From CAZLFA01 sp964558665 (GTDB lineage Bacteria > Desulfobacterota > Syntrophia > Syntrophales > PHBD01), in assembly GCA_964558665.1 (NCBI GenBank), contig CAZLFA010000033.1, forward strand, positions 1 through 41,073: a stretch of DNA of 41,073 bases, given 5' to 3'. Positions 18,126 to 25,170 of this stretch are shown here, piece after piece. Each line of letters begins with the position of its first letter. Position 1 is the first letter of the stretch. The position numbers were made by a program, and so were the translations under genes. Below the pieces are notes generated by a model. The model saw nothing but the letters and a program-made list of their open reading frames with translations. It did no database searches and was not told the DNA's origin.

Positions 18126-18653
18126 ATGACAGAAGAGAATGCAAATTTAGATAATGTTGCTGATTCCGACAGCTATGATTCAGCGGACCGGCCGTTTGAT
18201 TTTGTGGGCGTAGGAAGCGAAACGGCTCTTGTCTGTGATTCTGATCCGTTATCCAGGGATAAAATAAAAGCCGCCATTGCGGAGCTGGGATATCAGATTA
18301 CCGAATCCCAGTCATCCAAGGATGCCCTGAGAAGCATGCGCTTTCATGTCTATGATCTTGTCTGCATAAATGAAAATTTTGTTGCCGGGCAGGAAGACGC
18401 TACGGGAAAAGGCACGGTTCTCAGTTATCTGGAAAACCTTTCCATGGGCACACGCCGGCAGCTATTTGTTGTGCTTGTCGGCGAGAATTATCGTACCATG
18501 GACAACATGGCCGCTTTTAATAAAAGTGTAAACCTTGTCATTAATCCGAAAAACATGGATGATGCAGGAACAATCATAAAAAAAGCCCTCGAAGACAATG
18601 AAGCATTTTACTACGTGTACAATGATACCATGAAAAAGCTGGGCAAGCTTTGA
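18126..18653 (+). CDS. degenerate receiver-domain (pseudo-REC) protein
   Basis: 175 residues. Residues about 33-155 follow the response-regulator receiver fold: the acidic pair in ALVCDSDPLSRD (Asp38, Asp40), helix KAAIAELGYQITESQSSKDAL, and the strand YDLVCIN. At the normal phospho-acceptor Asp there is Asn82, the Ser/Thr switch strand reads VVLVGEN, and the usual Lys-Pro is NPKN. It is therefore probably not phosphorylated and could be a constitutive binding module. There is a disordered acidic N-terminus and no output domain. Ribosome site AGGA precedes the ATG. Its place directly behind two PilT-type ATPases suggests a pilus-control role (inference). Confidence 0.75.
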   Translation: MTEENANLDNVADSDSYDSADRPFDFVGVGSETALVCDSDPLSRDKIKAAIAELGYQITESQSSKDALRSMRFHVYDLVCINENFVAGQEDATGKGTVLSYLENLSMGTRRQLFVVLVGENYRTMDNMAAFNKSVNLVINPKNMDDAGTIIKKALEDNEAFYYVYNDTMKKLGKL

Positions 18654-18683
18654 GGGATGGGAGGATCGGCAGTAAAGATTCCG

Positions 18684-19622
18684 TCAGTTGTGATTTAATT
18701 CTCGCAGTGTCTGTTCTGCTTCGGCAAGAAGATTACCGGACCTGTATGCTTCGGTGAGATGAAGCCTGTAGAGAACATTCCGGGGTTCATGCCGTAGCGC
18801 TTTTCTGAAGGCATCGGCTGCCTGCTCAAAATGCCCGGCGTTCATAAAACTGTTTCCCAAACGATTATAATAAATCCCTGCAGATTTGCCGTCCAGCCGG
18901 ACAGCATTCTCATAGGAGATTACAGCTTCAACAGGTTTATTCTGCCGTATCAGGCAATCTCCCAGTGCACAGTGGTACAGCGGCTCTTCTATTTGATGTT
19001 CAATGCACATTTTAAAATGGGTCTCTGCTGCCGGCGCATATCCTCCTTCCATAAGGGCATTGCCCAGCTTGAACATGAAATTGACGATCTCCGAAGGGTC
19101 GATGGCGATGGCCCGGTTGTATGCCTGTGCAGCGCCTTCCAGATCACCCAGCTCTACAAAAACATTCCCCAGCAAACAGTGGTAAACTGAGGCGTCGGGT
19201 TCCATATCAATCAGCCTGCGGAATGTCTCGGCCGCTTTTTGTGTCTTACCAGCTTTGCGGTATGCGTTTCCCATTTCATTCAGCAAAGTTATGTCATCAG
19301 GCTGTGCGGAAACGGCTCTTTCGCAGATGGAGACAAGGCGGTCGTATTGAAGCGTCTGCTTATATATGCGGACAAGCTCATCATAGGCAAAGCCTGTGAA
19401 GGTGTTTCTTTTTAATTCATTGTCCAGGAGCTTTTCAAAACAATCCACCGCTTCCGGGAACATCCCCGAGTCGTGATACGCCCAGGCAAGCGCAAGCAGG
19501 TGAGACTCCTCATGCGGATGCTCTGATACGAGTTTTTTTAAAATCTGTATGGCGTCGGCAAAGTTTTTCCTGCTGACCAGTTCATCAGCCAGGAGACGAT
19601 CCTGCTCACTTGAAATATCCAT
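18684..19622 (-). CDS. tetratricopeptide-repeat protein
   Basis: 312 residues, almost entirely TPRs (about eight), for example LLALAWAYHDSGMFPEAVDCF and LLGNVFVELGDLEGAAQAYNRAIAIDP. There is no signal peptide or membrane segment, so it is a cytoplasmic scaffold. Strong ribosome site GAGGTGAT precedes the ATG, 8 bases after the PilZ gene stop, so the two form a leftward operon. It converges on the pseudo-receiver gene with only 30 bases between stops and no clear hairpin. Likely a protein-interaction partner in c-di-GMP or pilus control, by context only. Confidence 0.85.
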   Translation of the reverse strand: MDISSEQDRLLADELVSRKNFADAIQILKKLVSEHPHEESHLLALAWAYHDSGMFPEAVDCFEKLLDNELKRNTFTGFAYDELVRIYKQTLQYDRLVSICERAVSAQPDDITLLNEMGNAYRKAGKTQKAAETFRRLIDMEPDASVYHCLLGNVFVELGDLEGAAQAYNRAIAIDPSEIVNFMFKLGNALMEGGYAPAAETHFKMCIEHQIEEPLYHCALGDCLIRQNKPVEAVISYENAVRLDGKSAGIYYNRLGNSFMNAGHFEQAADAFRKALRHEPRNVLYRLHLTEAYRSGNLLAEAEQTLRELNHN

Positions 19623-19630
19623 CGATCACC

Positions 19631-20302
19631 TCAAATCTTGCCGTCCGAAATGATTTGGCGCTCCATCATCATAATCTTTTTCCCGAGATAGTATTCAAAC
19701 TCCCTTTGCCCCGGTTCAAACTGAATTGACAGGTACTGTACAGGTTTCACCGTGTCGGCGTCGGCATTGGACCATATTCTCAAGACGATCGCCTTGACTT
19801 CAAACCGCCTGCCGTCGAAAACGAAAATGAGGTTCAATTCCTGCCTGGGGTGTACAATGTTGGGTTTGGGGTGGGAAAATTTTGCCCCGCCCAGAGATAT
19901 GTCGATGAGATTAAGTTTCTCAGGTCCGAAAAGCACGACAATATTACTGCCGACGACGGATTTAACCCGGAAGAACATCCTGATGTTGACTTCTTCGAGA
20001 ACTGTCTGCTGCTCCAGAAGAATCGCCGGTACCGTAAGCGATGAAGACATCTCGTAATCGGCAATGAAGTTTGTTATTATCGCCGATGCCGCAAACCTGG
20101 CCGGTTTCGATTCTATTTGGGTAATGAAGGATATCTGGATTCTGCGGTTGATGCTTGATCTCAGGATGGGGGGTGATGTCTGGGAGATGATTAACCTGTT
20201 ATCGAGGACGTCAAAAATAGTAGCCTTCAAAACTCTCGTGGTGTTTACCAGAAAGTCTGTCTCGAATATTATATTTACGGCTATTCCAGGCTTGAATTGC
20301 AT
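19631..20302 (-). CDS. PilZ-domain protein with YcgR-like N-terminal domain
   Basis: 223 residues in two beta domains. The N-terminal about 100 residues resemble the YcgR-type PilZ-N domain. Residues about 105-215 are PilZ, with Arg108 and Arg112 of the RxxxR motif (RMFFRV) and Asp134, Ser136 and Gly139 of DxSxxG (LIDISLGGAKF). It is predicted to bind c-di-GMP at the inter-domain hinge and pass the signal to a motility or pilus component. It is first in an operon with the TPR protein, and GGAGAG lies upstream of the ATG. With the small PilZ at 8448 it makes two c-di-GMP receptors in this window. Confidence 0.85.
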   Translation of the reverse strand: MQFKPGIAVNIIFETDFLVNTTRVLKATIFDVLDNRLIISQTSPPILRSSINRRIQISFITQIESKPARFAASAIITNFIADYEMSSSLTVPAILLEQQTVLEEVNIRMFFRVKSVVGSNIVVLFGPEKLNLIDISLGGAKFSHPKPNIVHPRQELNLIFVFDGRRFEVKAIVLRIWSNADADTVKPVQYLSIQFEPGQREFEYYLGKKIMMMERQIISDGKI

Positions 20303-20342
20303 TAATGCTCAACTCTCTCCGCTTCCATATTTGTCCTTTTGC

Positions 20343-20363
20343 ATGGATACAATGCATATCCAT
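20343..20363. promoter_or_regulatory. 21-bp dyad in a divergent promoter region
   Basis: ATGGATA (20343-20349) and TATCCAT (20357-20363) form a perfect 7-bp inverted repeat with a 7-base spacer, in the 222-base gap between the divergent PilZ and ABC-transporter genes. Its position fits an operator; no regulator is identified. Confidence 0.35.
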
Positions 20364-20438
20364 ATTTACTTAGGCTAAATTATTTTCTCCGTCAAATGGA
20401 ATATTTTTCCTCTTATCATAGTGTTCGAAATGCAGACA

Positions 20439-20447
20439 TGCTATAAT
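20439..20447 (+). promoter_or_regulatory. extended -10 promoter for the ABC transporter genes
   Basis: TGCTATAAT is a perfect TATAAT with the extended TGn motif, 78 bases before the ATPase start. There is no good -35 at 16-18 bases, as is common for extended -10 promoters. Confidence 0.5.
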
Positions 20448-20524
20448 ACAACATTCATGCCACTTCTGCGTCCGCTGATATTCCTGATGGCCGCGATTAT
20501 TAAAACAAATATGGGAGCTTCCTG

Positions 20525-21457
20525 ATGGGAGACAATTCCACTGTCCTGAAAAAGGTTATTGAAGCACGTCATCTCGAGAAAAGATATGGTTCCCTGGTGG
20601 CAGTCGATGATGTGTCATTTGACGTTTTCGAAGGTGAATGCTTCGGCATTCTCGGTCCCAACGGCGCCGGAAAGACGACGGCTGTCCGCATGGTATATGG
20701 TTTTTTTCAGCATTCGTCAGGAATTTTGAACATCTTCGGAATGGAGATGTTAACGAACATGCGTCAAATAAAAAGCAGGATAGGTGTATGCCAGCAGGAA
20801 AACAGTCTTGATCCTGATCTGACAGTCTTGCAGAATATGGAGGTGTTTTCTTCTTATTTTGATATCAAGGCGGAACTCGCCGGAGAAAGAGCGAAAAATC
20901 TGCTGCAATTCATGGCGCTGGATCACAGAAGCGGCACCAGAACGGTAGAGCTGTCGGGAGGAATGATGAGACGTCTGGTGATAGCAAGAGCCCTGATAAA
21001 TCAGCCGCAGCTTCTTGTTCTCGATGAACCCACGACCGGCCTTGATCCGCAATCACGCCATCAGGTGTGGAGCCGTCTTGAGGAATTGAAATCCAATGGC
21101 CTGTCGATTCTGCTGACAACTCATTACATGGATGAGGCAGCGCGCTTGTGCGACAGGCTTGTTATCATGGACAAGGGGAAAATCCTGGTCGAGGGAAAGC
21201 CGGGGGATCTCATCATCGAGCACGTAGGAACTGATGTCATCGAGGTCAGCGATCCGGGAGCGTCTATTCGCAGATATCTGCAGGAGCAGGACCTTGAATA
21301 TGAAGATCTCGGGTATCGGCTGATTATCTTTGGAAACGGGAATCAAGACGTCTATCACGAAATAAGCACCGGTTTTTGTCAAGCAGGATGCCGGACGAGA
21401 CCTGCGACTCTGGAAGATGTGTTTCTGAAGCTGACGGGGCGGGAGTTGAGGGACTGA
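20525..21457 (+). CDS. ABC transporter ATP-binding protein (NodI/DrrA-like)
   Basis: A 310-residue ATPase subunit. It has Walker A GPNGAGKTT (44-52), Q-loop CQQENSLDPDLTV, signature ELSGGMMRR (142-150), Walker B LLVLDEPTTGLDP (163-175) and switch His200. The GLDPQSRHQVW sequence after Walker B is typical of the NodI/DrrA branch, which pairs with ABC-2 permeases to export lipids, polysaccharides or drugs. The C-terminal about 80 residues form the family's regulatory domain. GGGAG precedes the ATG. The permease gene starts 26 bases downstream but is broken by a frameshift, so the transporter may be inactive. Confidence 0.93.
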   Translation: MGDNSTVLKKVIEARHLEKRYGSLVAVDDVSFDVFEGECFGILGPNGAGKTTAVRMVYGFFQHSSGILNIFGMEMLTNMRQIKSRIGVCQQENSLDPDLTVLQNMEVFSSYFDIKAELAGERAKNLLQFMALDHRSGTRTVELSGGMMRRLVIARALINQPQLLVLDEPTTGLDPQSRHQVWSRLEELKSNGLSILLTTHYMDEAARLCDRLVIMDKGKILVEGKPGDLIIEHVGTDVIEVSDPGASIRRYLQEQDLEYEDLGYRLIIFGNGNQDVYHEISTGFCQAGCRTRPATLEDVFLKLTGRELRD

Positions 21458-21483
21458 ATCATGCACAAGGAGAAAATCTGAGA

Positions 21484-22256
21484 ATGACGGAGAAGATATC
21501 CCGGCGATTCTGGAGGGTATGGCAGAGAAACCTTGTTGTGTACAGGCAAACATGGCGAATTAATTTTATCCCCCCTATACTGGAACCTCTGTTTTATCTC
21601 CTGGCTTTTGGCGTCGGCCTCAATCAGCTTGTAGGAAACATTGATTACCGGGGTGCCAAAGTATCCTATATAGAGTTTCTGGTTCCGGCACTGATTGCCG
21701 TTAACATGATGAACAACGCATTTTATGAAAACACCTATGCCTCCTTTGTAAGGATGTACTATCAGAAGACCTTTGATGCCATGATGGCGACGCCGCTTAC
21801 CGTTCAGGAGATAATAACCGCGTCTGGGGGGCAACCAAATCGGTCATCGCTACCGTGATTATGATGGCCGTTATCGGCTTGTTCGGATATATCAGTTTTC
21901 CCGAAGCCCTTTTGATTATTCCTCTGGCCTGCATAGGCGGGATGGTTTTCGGATCGCTGGGGATGTACTTTACCGCTGTCGTACCCAGCATCGAGCTCTT
22001 TAATATCCCTGTTTTTCTGTTTGTGACGCCGATGTTCCTGTTCAGCGGCACGTTTTTCCCCATGGACAGCCTGCCGGACTGGGCTCAGTCGCTGGCACTG
22101 GCATTGCCGTTGACCCACCTTGTCAACATTACCCGCGGTATCACCCTGGGGAACCTGGATCGTGATGCCGTGTGGGGGTTGTTATACCTGCTGGGGTTTT
22201 TTGTTGTCTTTTTCCCCCTGGCGCTGTCCGGCATGCATAAGCGGCTGATAAGGTGA
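21484..22256 (+). pseudogene. ABC-2 permease (NodJ-like), frameshifted
   Basis: Two adjoining frames each encode a conserved part of one permease. The 5' part starts at ATG 21484 (AAGGAG upstream) and is good as far as PLTVQEIIT, then ends at 21858 after ten unrelated residues. The 3' part continues in the -1 frame from about 21822 as VWGATKSVIATVIMM and runs to 22256, with FLFSGTFFPMD and LPLTHLVN of ABC-2 permeases. Together they give about 256 residues, normal for NodJ-like proteins. Relatives have a Gly-Glu pair between the two parts, so loss of 3n+1 bases near 21811-21822 is the simplest explanation. A sequencing or assembly error, or recent inactivation, are both possible; a G6 run (21826-21831) lies close by. 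Confidence 0.85.
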
Positions 22257-22362
22257 GCAGCTCCGTCAGGAAAGATATCCCGTCCCCGGGTCTAATGTCA
22301 GTATCCGGGACCGGACGGCATATGTCCCGGTAATCTAATCTGCCGAAAATCTATAAAAGAAT

Positions 22363-22390
22363 TTGATATTTTGCCGTGAGATGGTATAAG
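22363..22390 (+). promoter_or_regulatory. candidate sigma-70 promoter for the type VI cluster
   Basis: TTGATA (22363-22368, five of six) and TATAAG (22385-22390, five of six) are 16 bases apart, 29 bases before the tssJ ATG. The gap upstream (22257-22360) also holds CCGTCC/GGACGG arms (22280-22285 and 22313-22318) of a hairpin without a T-run. Confidence 0.5.
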
Positions 22391-22419
22391 AAACCTTTCA
22401 CTCGCAGAAGAAAGACCAT

Positions 22420-23043
22420 ATGAAGCTAAAGAGATTCGTCCATATCTGTTCCTTTTGTGCCGGGATTTTTCTTTTGTCAATGGTAATCAATGCCTGTGCA
22501 TCGAAGGCGGAACAGCCTGACAAGCAGACCCCGCCGCTGCCTAACCAGGACCAGACTCTTGCTAACATGGGCGTAACGCCTGCAAGGGGTTTTGCCGCCG
22601 GCGGTATAAGAATAATCTATTCTTCTGCAGAAAACCTTAACTTCTATGAATCCGGACCGCATACCGTCACCTTTGTGGTTTATCAGATGGAAGGAGCCGG
22701 CAAGTTTAATGATCTGGCCAAAAGTGAGGATGGGCTTCTCCAGCTCCTTCAGGCGGAAAGATTCGATGCCGGCGTTGTCGGCGTTGATCAATACTTTATT
22801 GAGCCCGGTGAACAAAAAACACTCATTATTGATCGTGCTGAAAAATCTAAATGGATTGGAATTGTCGCAGGGTACTACAATATGTCCCCCGGCAAAGTGA
22901 CCCGTGTGTATGAGATTCCGGTTAGTGTTGAGAAAAAAGGCGTCTATGGCTTCAGGACAACGGAAGCAAAGGTGGAGAAACTGGTTATGAAGTTGCACTT
23001 TGGATCGGATTTTGTGCAGGAAATCCAATCTAAAGAGAATTGA
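22420..23043 (+). CDS. tssJ: type VI secretion outer-membrane lipoprotein TssJ
   Basis: 207 residues. The lipoprotein signal ends VINAC with Cys26 lipidated and Ala at +2, fitting outer-membrane retention. The body has the TssJ beta-sandwich pattern: IRIIYSSAENLNFYESGPHTVTFVVYQM, then LLQAERFDAGVVGVDQYFIEPGEQKTLIIDRAEKSKWIGIVAGYY. The last of these is the TssM-contacting loop and strand region seen in VasD/Lip proteins. It anchors the TssJLM membrane complex to the outer membrane. A long Pro/Gln/Lys-rich linker (residues 28-55) follows the lipidated Cys. It is the first gene of the cluster and 32 bases before tssK. Confidence 0.93.
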   Translation: MKLKRFVHICSFCAGIFLLSMVINACASKAEQPDKQTPPLPNQDQTLANMGVTPARGFAAGGIRIIYSSAENLNFYESGPHTVTFVVYQMEGAGKFNDLAKSEDGLLQLLQAERFDAGVVGVDQYFIEPGEQKTLIIDRAEKSKWIGIVAGYYNMSPGKVTRVYEIPVSVEKKGVYGFRTTEAKVEKLVMKLHFGSDFVQEIQSKEN

Positions 23044-23075
23044 TTTTCTATTCACTTGGCAAGAGGTTGCAAACG

Positions 23076-24464
23076 ATGGAACCGAGAAAACCTATTTTCT
23101 GGTATCAGGGACTTTTTCTTCAACCGCAGCATTTTCAGCAGCATGATCTTTACCTCAAATCATTGATTAATCCTTTGCGCCAATATCTTCAGCCTCATTT
23201 ATGGGGTGTATGCAATATGCGCATATTGGAGGGGGCCCTCAAGAACGGGATGTTTGAAATCGAGGACGGCGATTTTATATTTCCCAGCGGAGCCTGCGTG
23301 TCACTGCAGGGGAATGCAAGATTTCAGCCCAGATCCTTCAAGGATGCATGGGTACAACTGGACAAACCTTTCAATGTCTATCTGGGGCTCCGCAAGTGGA
23401 ACCAAAGTGAAGGCAATGTTACGGTAATAAAAAGCGCTGAGGATGCGCAACTTGCGGCGACGCGCTTTGCATCCGATATTGATCCCGAGGAAATACGTGA
23501 TTTACACCAAAAAGGCCAGCCCGCCCAGGTCAAGTTTCTCCATTATCTGTTAAAGGTTCTCTGGGAGAACGAACTGGATGGATCAGGAGAGTATGAAATC
23601 ATACCCGTGGCGCGTCTTGAATTTGACGGGCAGGACGCCAAGCTTTTCAAGGATTATGTGCCGCCGTCCGTTTCCATTTCCTGCGATGATTTTCTGCTGC
23701 ATACGGTGAGAAGCATCAGAGAGCATGTAACATCCCGCTGTCACGTCCTCGAAGAGTATAAAAACCCCCGTGGAGTAAGAACGTCGGATCTCCAGGCCAA
23801 CTATATAAATTATCTTCTCGCTTTGCGTTCTCTCAACCGCTATGTCCCTCTGCTTTATCATTACACGGAGATACCGTATATCCATCCCTGGCAGGTGTAC
23901 GGCCTGTTGAGACAGATGATAGGAGAATTGAGCACTTTTACCGACAGGGTGGACGCCCTCGGAAAATTGAGGGACGGCACAGATCTGCTTCCCGCTTATG
24001 ATCATGAAAATATCGGTTTCTGCTTCCGTGAGGCGGAAACCCTCATCAGTGAACTGCTGGCAGCCATACTTATCGGCGCTGAGAACGTGATTCATCTGGT
24101 GAGAGAAGAAAATTACTTCAAGGCGCAGATTCCCAAGGATGTCTTTGATGACAGGAACCTCTTTTATCTTATCATCAAGACCGCGGGAGAGACCGGCTCT
24201 GTTCTCAGCATGGTACAGCGTGTGTCGAAAGTAAGCAGTGAAGAAAAGATGCCCATGCTGATTGCACGGGCCCTTCCGGGATTGCCTCTCGAACATACGA
24301 CAGAACTTCCAGCCGGTTTGCCTACCCGTCCGGACTCCTTTTACTTCAAGATTGATCGCGGCAGCAGGCATTGGCAGGATATACAGAAGAGCCAGAACAT
24401 CTGCATGTACTGGGTTGATGCACCGGAAGACACAACGGTGGAAGTGGTAATCATCAGGACCTGA
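23076..24464 (+). CDS. tssK: type VI secretion baseplate adaptor TssK
   Basis: 462 residues. ATG 23076 (AGAGG upstream) places the conserved KPIFWYQGLFLQPQHFQQHD at the N-terminus as in other TssK proteins; a TTG at 23040 overlapping the tssJ stop is less likely. The siphophage-baseplate-like shoulder domain follows, and the C-terminal head ends with residues typical of the TssL/TssM-binding domain (PAGLPTRPDSFYFKI, MYWVDAPEDTTVEVVIIR). TssK trimers link the baseplate wedges to the membrane complex. Length is normal. It lies between tssJ and tssL as in many clusters. Confidence 0.96.
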   Translation: MEPRKPIFWYQGLFLQPQHFQQHDLYLKSLINPLRQYLQPHLWGVCNMRILEGALKNGMFEIEDGDFIFPSGACVSLQGNARFQPRSFKDAWVQLDKPFNVYLGLRKWNQSEGNVTVIKSAEDAQLAATRFASDIDPEEIRDLHQKGQPAQVKFLHYLLKVLWENELDGSGEYEIIPVARLEFDGQDAKLFKDYVPPSVSISCDDFLLHTVRSIREHVTSRCHVLEEYKNPRGVRTSDLQANYINYLLALRSLNRYVPLLYHYTEIPYIHPWQVYGLLRQMIGELSTFTDRVDALGKLRDGTDLLPAYDHENIGFCFREAETLISELLAAILIGAENVIHLVREENYFKAQIPKDVFDDRNLFYLIIKTAGETGSVLSMVQRVSKVSSEEKMPMLIARALPGLPLEHTTELPAGLPTRPDSFYFKIDRGSRHWQDIQKSQNICMYWVDAPEDTTVEVVIIRT

Positions 24465-24486
24465 GAAGGCCGGGACGGGAAAGATC

Positions 24487-25137
24487 ATGAAACTGGTTGA
24501 CTGCTATACCGAATTGATTACTTACACGGCTTACCTGGCTGAGAACGTCAACACGCAGCAGATGCCCTTTGATGAAGTCTCTGCAAAGTATCAGGAACTG
24601 CTTTCGCGCGCGGATGAAAGCGGAAGCCGCGGAGAGTTTTCAGAATACGAAAGGCGGGAGGCCCTTTTTGCCGTATGCGCCTGGATAGATGAAAGCATTC
24701 TCTGTTCGTCATGGCCGGAGAGGGCCAAATGGGGTCAGCAGCAGCTGCAGAGAATTTATTTCAACACGACCCGCGCCGGAGAAGAGTTCTTTACACGACT
24801 GGCTGCCCTTGATGAAGGCGCAAAAAGCGTCAGGGAGGTTTACGACTACTGCCTGGCCCTGGGATTCAAGGGACGTTTCTTCCGTGCCGAAGATTCAGGG
24901 ACTCTTGACCAGATAGAGTACAATAATCTTTCTCTAATTACCGACAACCCTGTGCTTCCTATACCGGATGCCATTTTCCCGGACGCATACGGCAAACCGG
25001 GAGCTCAAGGGGGTAAAGGCATCGGTTTTTCCCTGATAACCATTTTATTCATGGCAGCTCCGGTAGTGCTGTTTTTGCTGCTTTATTTCTTTTACAACAG
25101 TATATTGGAAAATTTGGTTTCATCCTATTTGAAGTAG
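24487..25137 (+). CDS. tssL: type VI secretion inner-membrane protein TssL (DotU/IcmH-like)
   Basis: 216 residues. The cytoplasmic helical domain carries the DotU hallmark YERREALFAVCAWIDESIL and WGQQQLQRIYFNTTRAGEEFFTRL, then YDYCLALGFKGRF. There is one C-terminal membrane anchor (about residues 182-206). No peptidoglycan-binding OmpA domain is fused, so a separate TagL-type protein, if any, is encoded elsewhere. TssL joins TssM in the inner membrane and binds TssK. The gene starts 22 bases after tssK, in the same operon. Confidence 0.95.
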   Translation: MKLVDCYTELITYTAYLAENVNTQQMPFDEVSAKYQELLSRADESGSRGEFSEYERREALFAVCAWIDESILCSSWPERAKWGQQQLQRIYFNTTRAGEEFFTRLAALDEGAKSVREVYDYCLALGFKGRFFRAEDSGTLDQIEYNNLSLITDNPVLPIPDAIFPDAYGKPGAQGGKGIGFSLITILFMAAPVVLFLLLYFFYNSILENLVSSYLK

Positions 25138-25170
25138 CCTTATGATTCCATCATTCGAGTTTGGTGCCAA

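Noticed and set aside
21826..21831. G6 run as a programmed -1 frameshift site joining the two permease frames
   Set aside because: The upstream base does not make a proper slippery heptamer, and a slip here would lose the conserved Val-Trp of the permease; deletion or error is simpler.
22092..22106. TGGCAC-N5-TTGC, a near-perfect sigma-54 consensus
   Set aside because: It lies within the conserved permease coding sequence and about 310 bases before tssJ, where a better placed sigma-70-like promoter exists; probably chance.
22280..22318. CCGTCC/GGACGG hairpin after the ABC permease as a terminator
   Set aside because: The stem is interrupted by an unpaired GACC, and no T-run follows on the plus strand.
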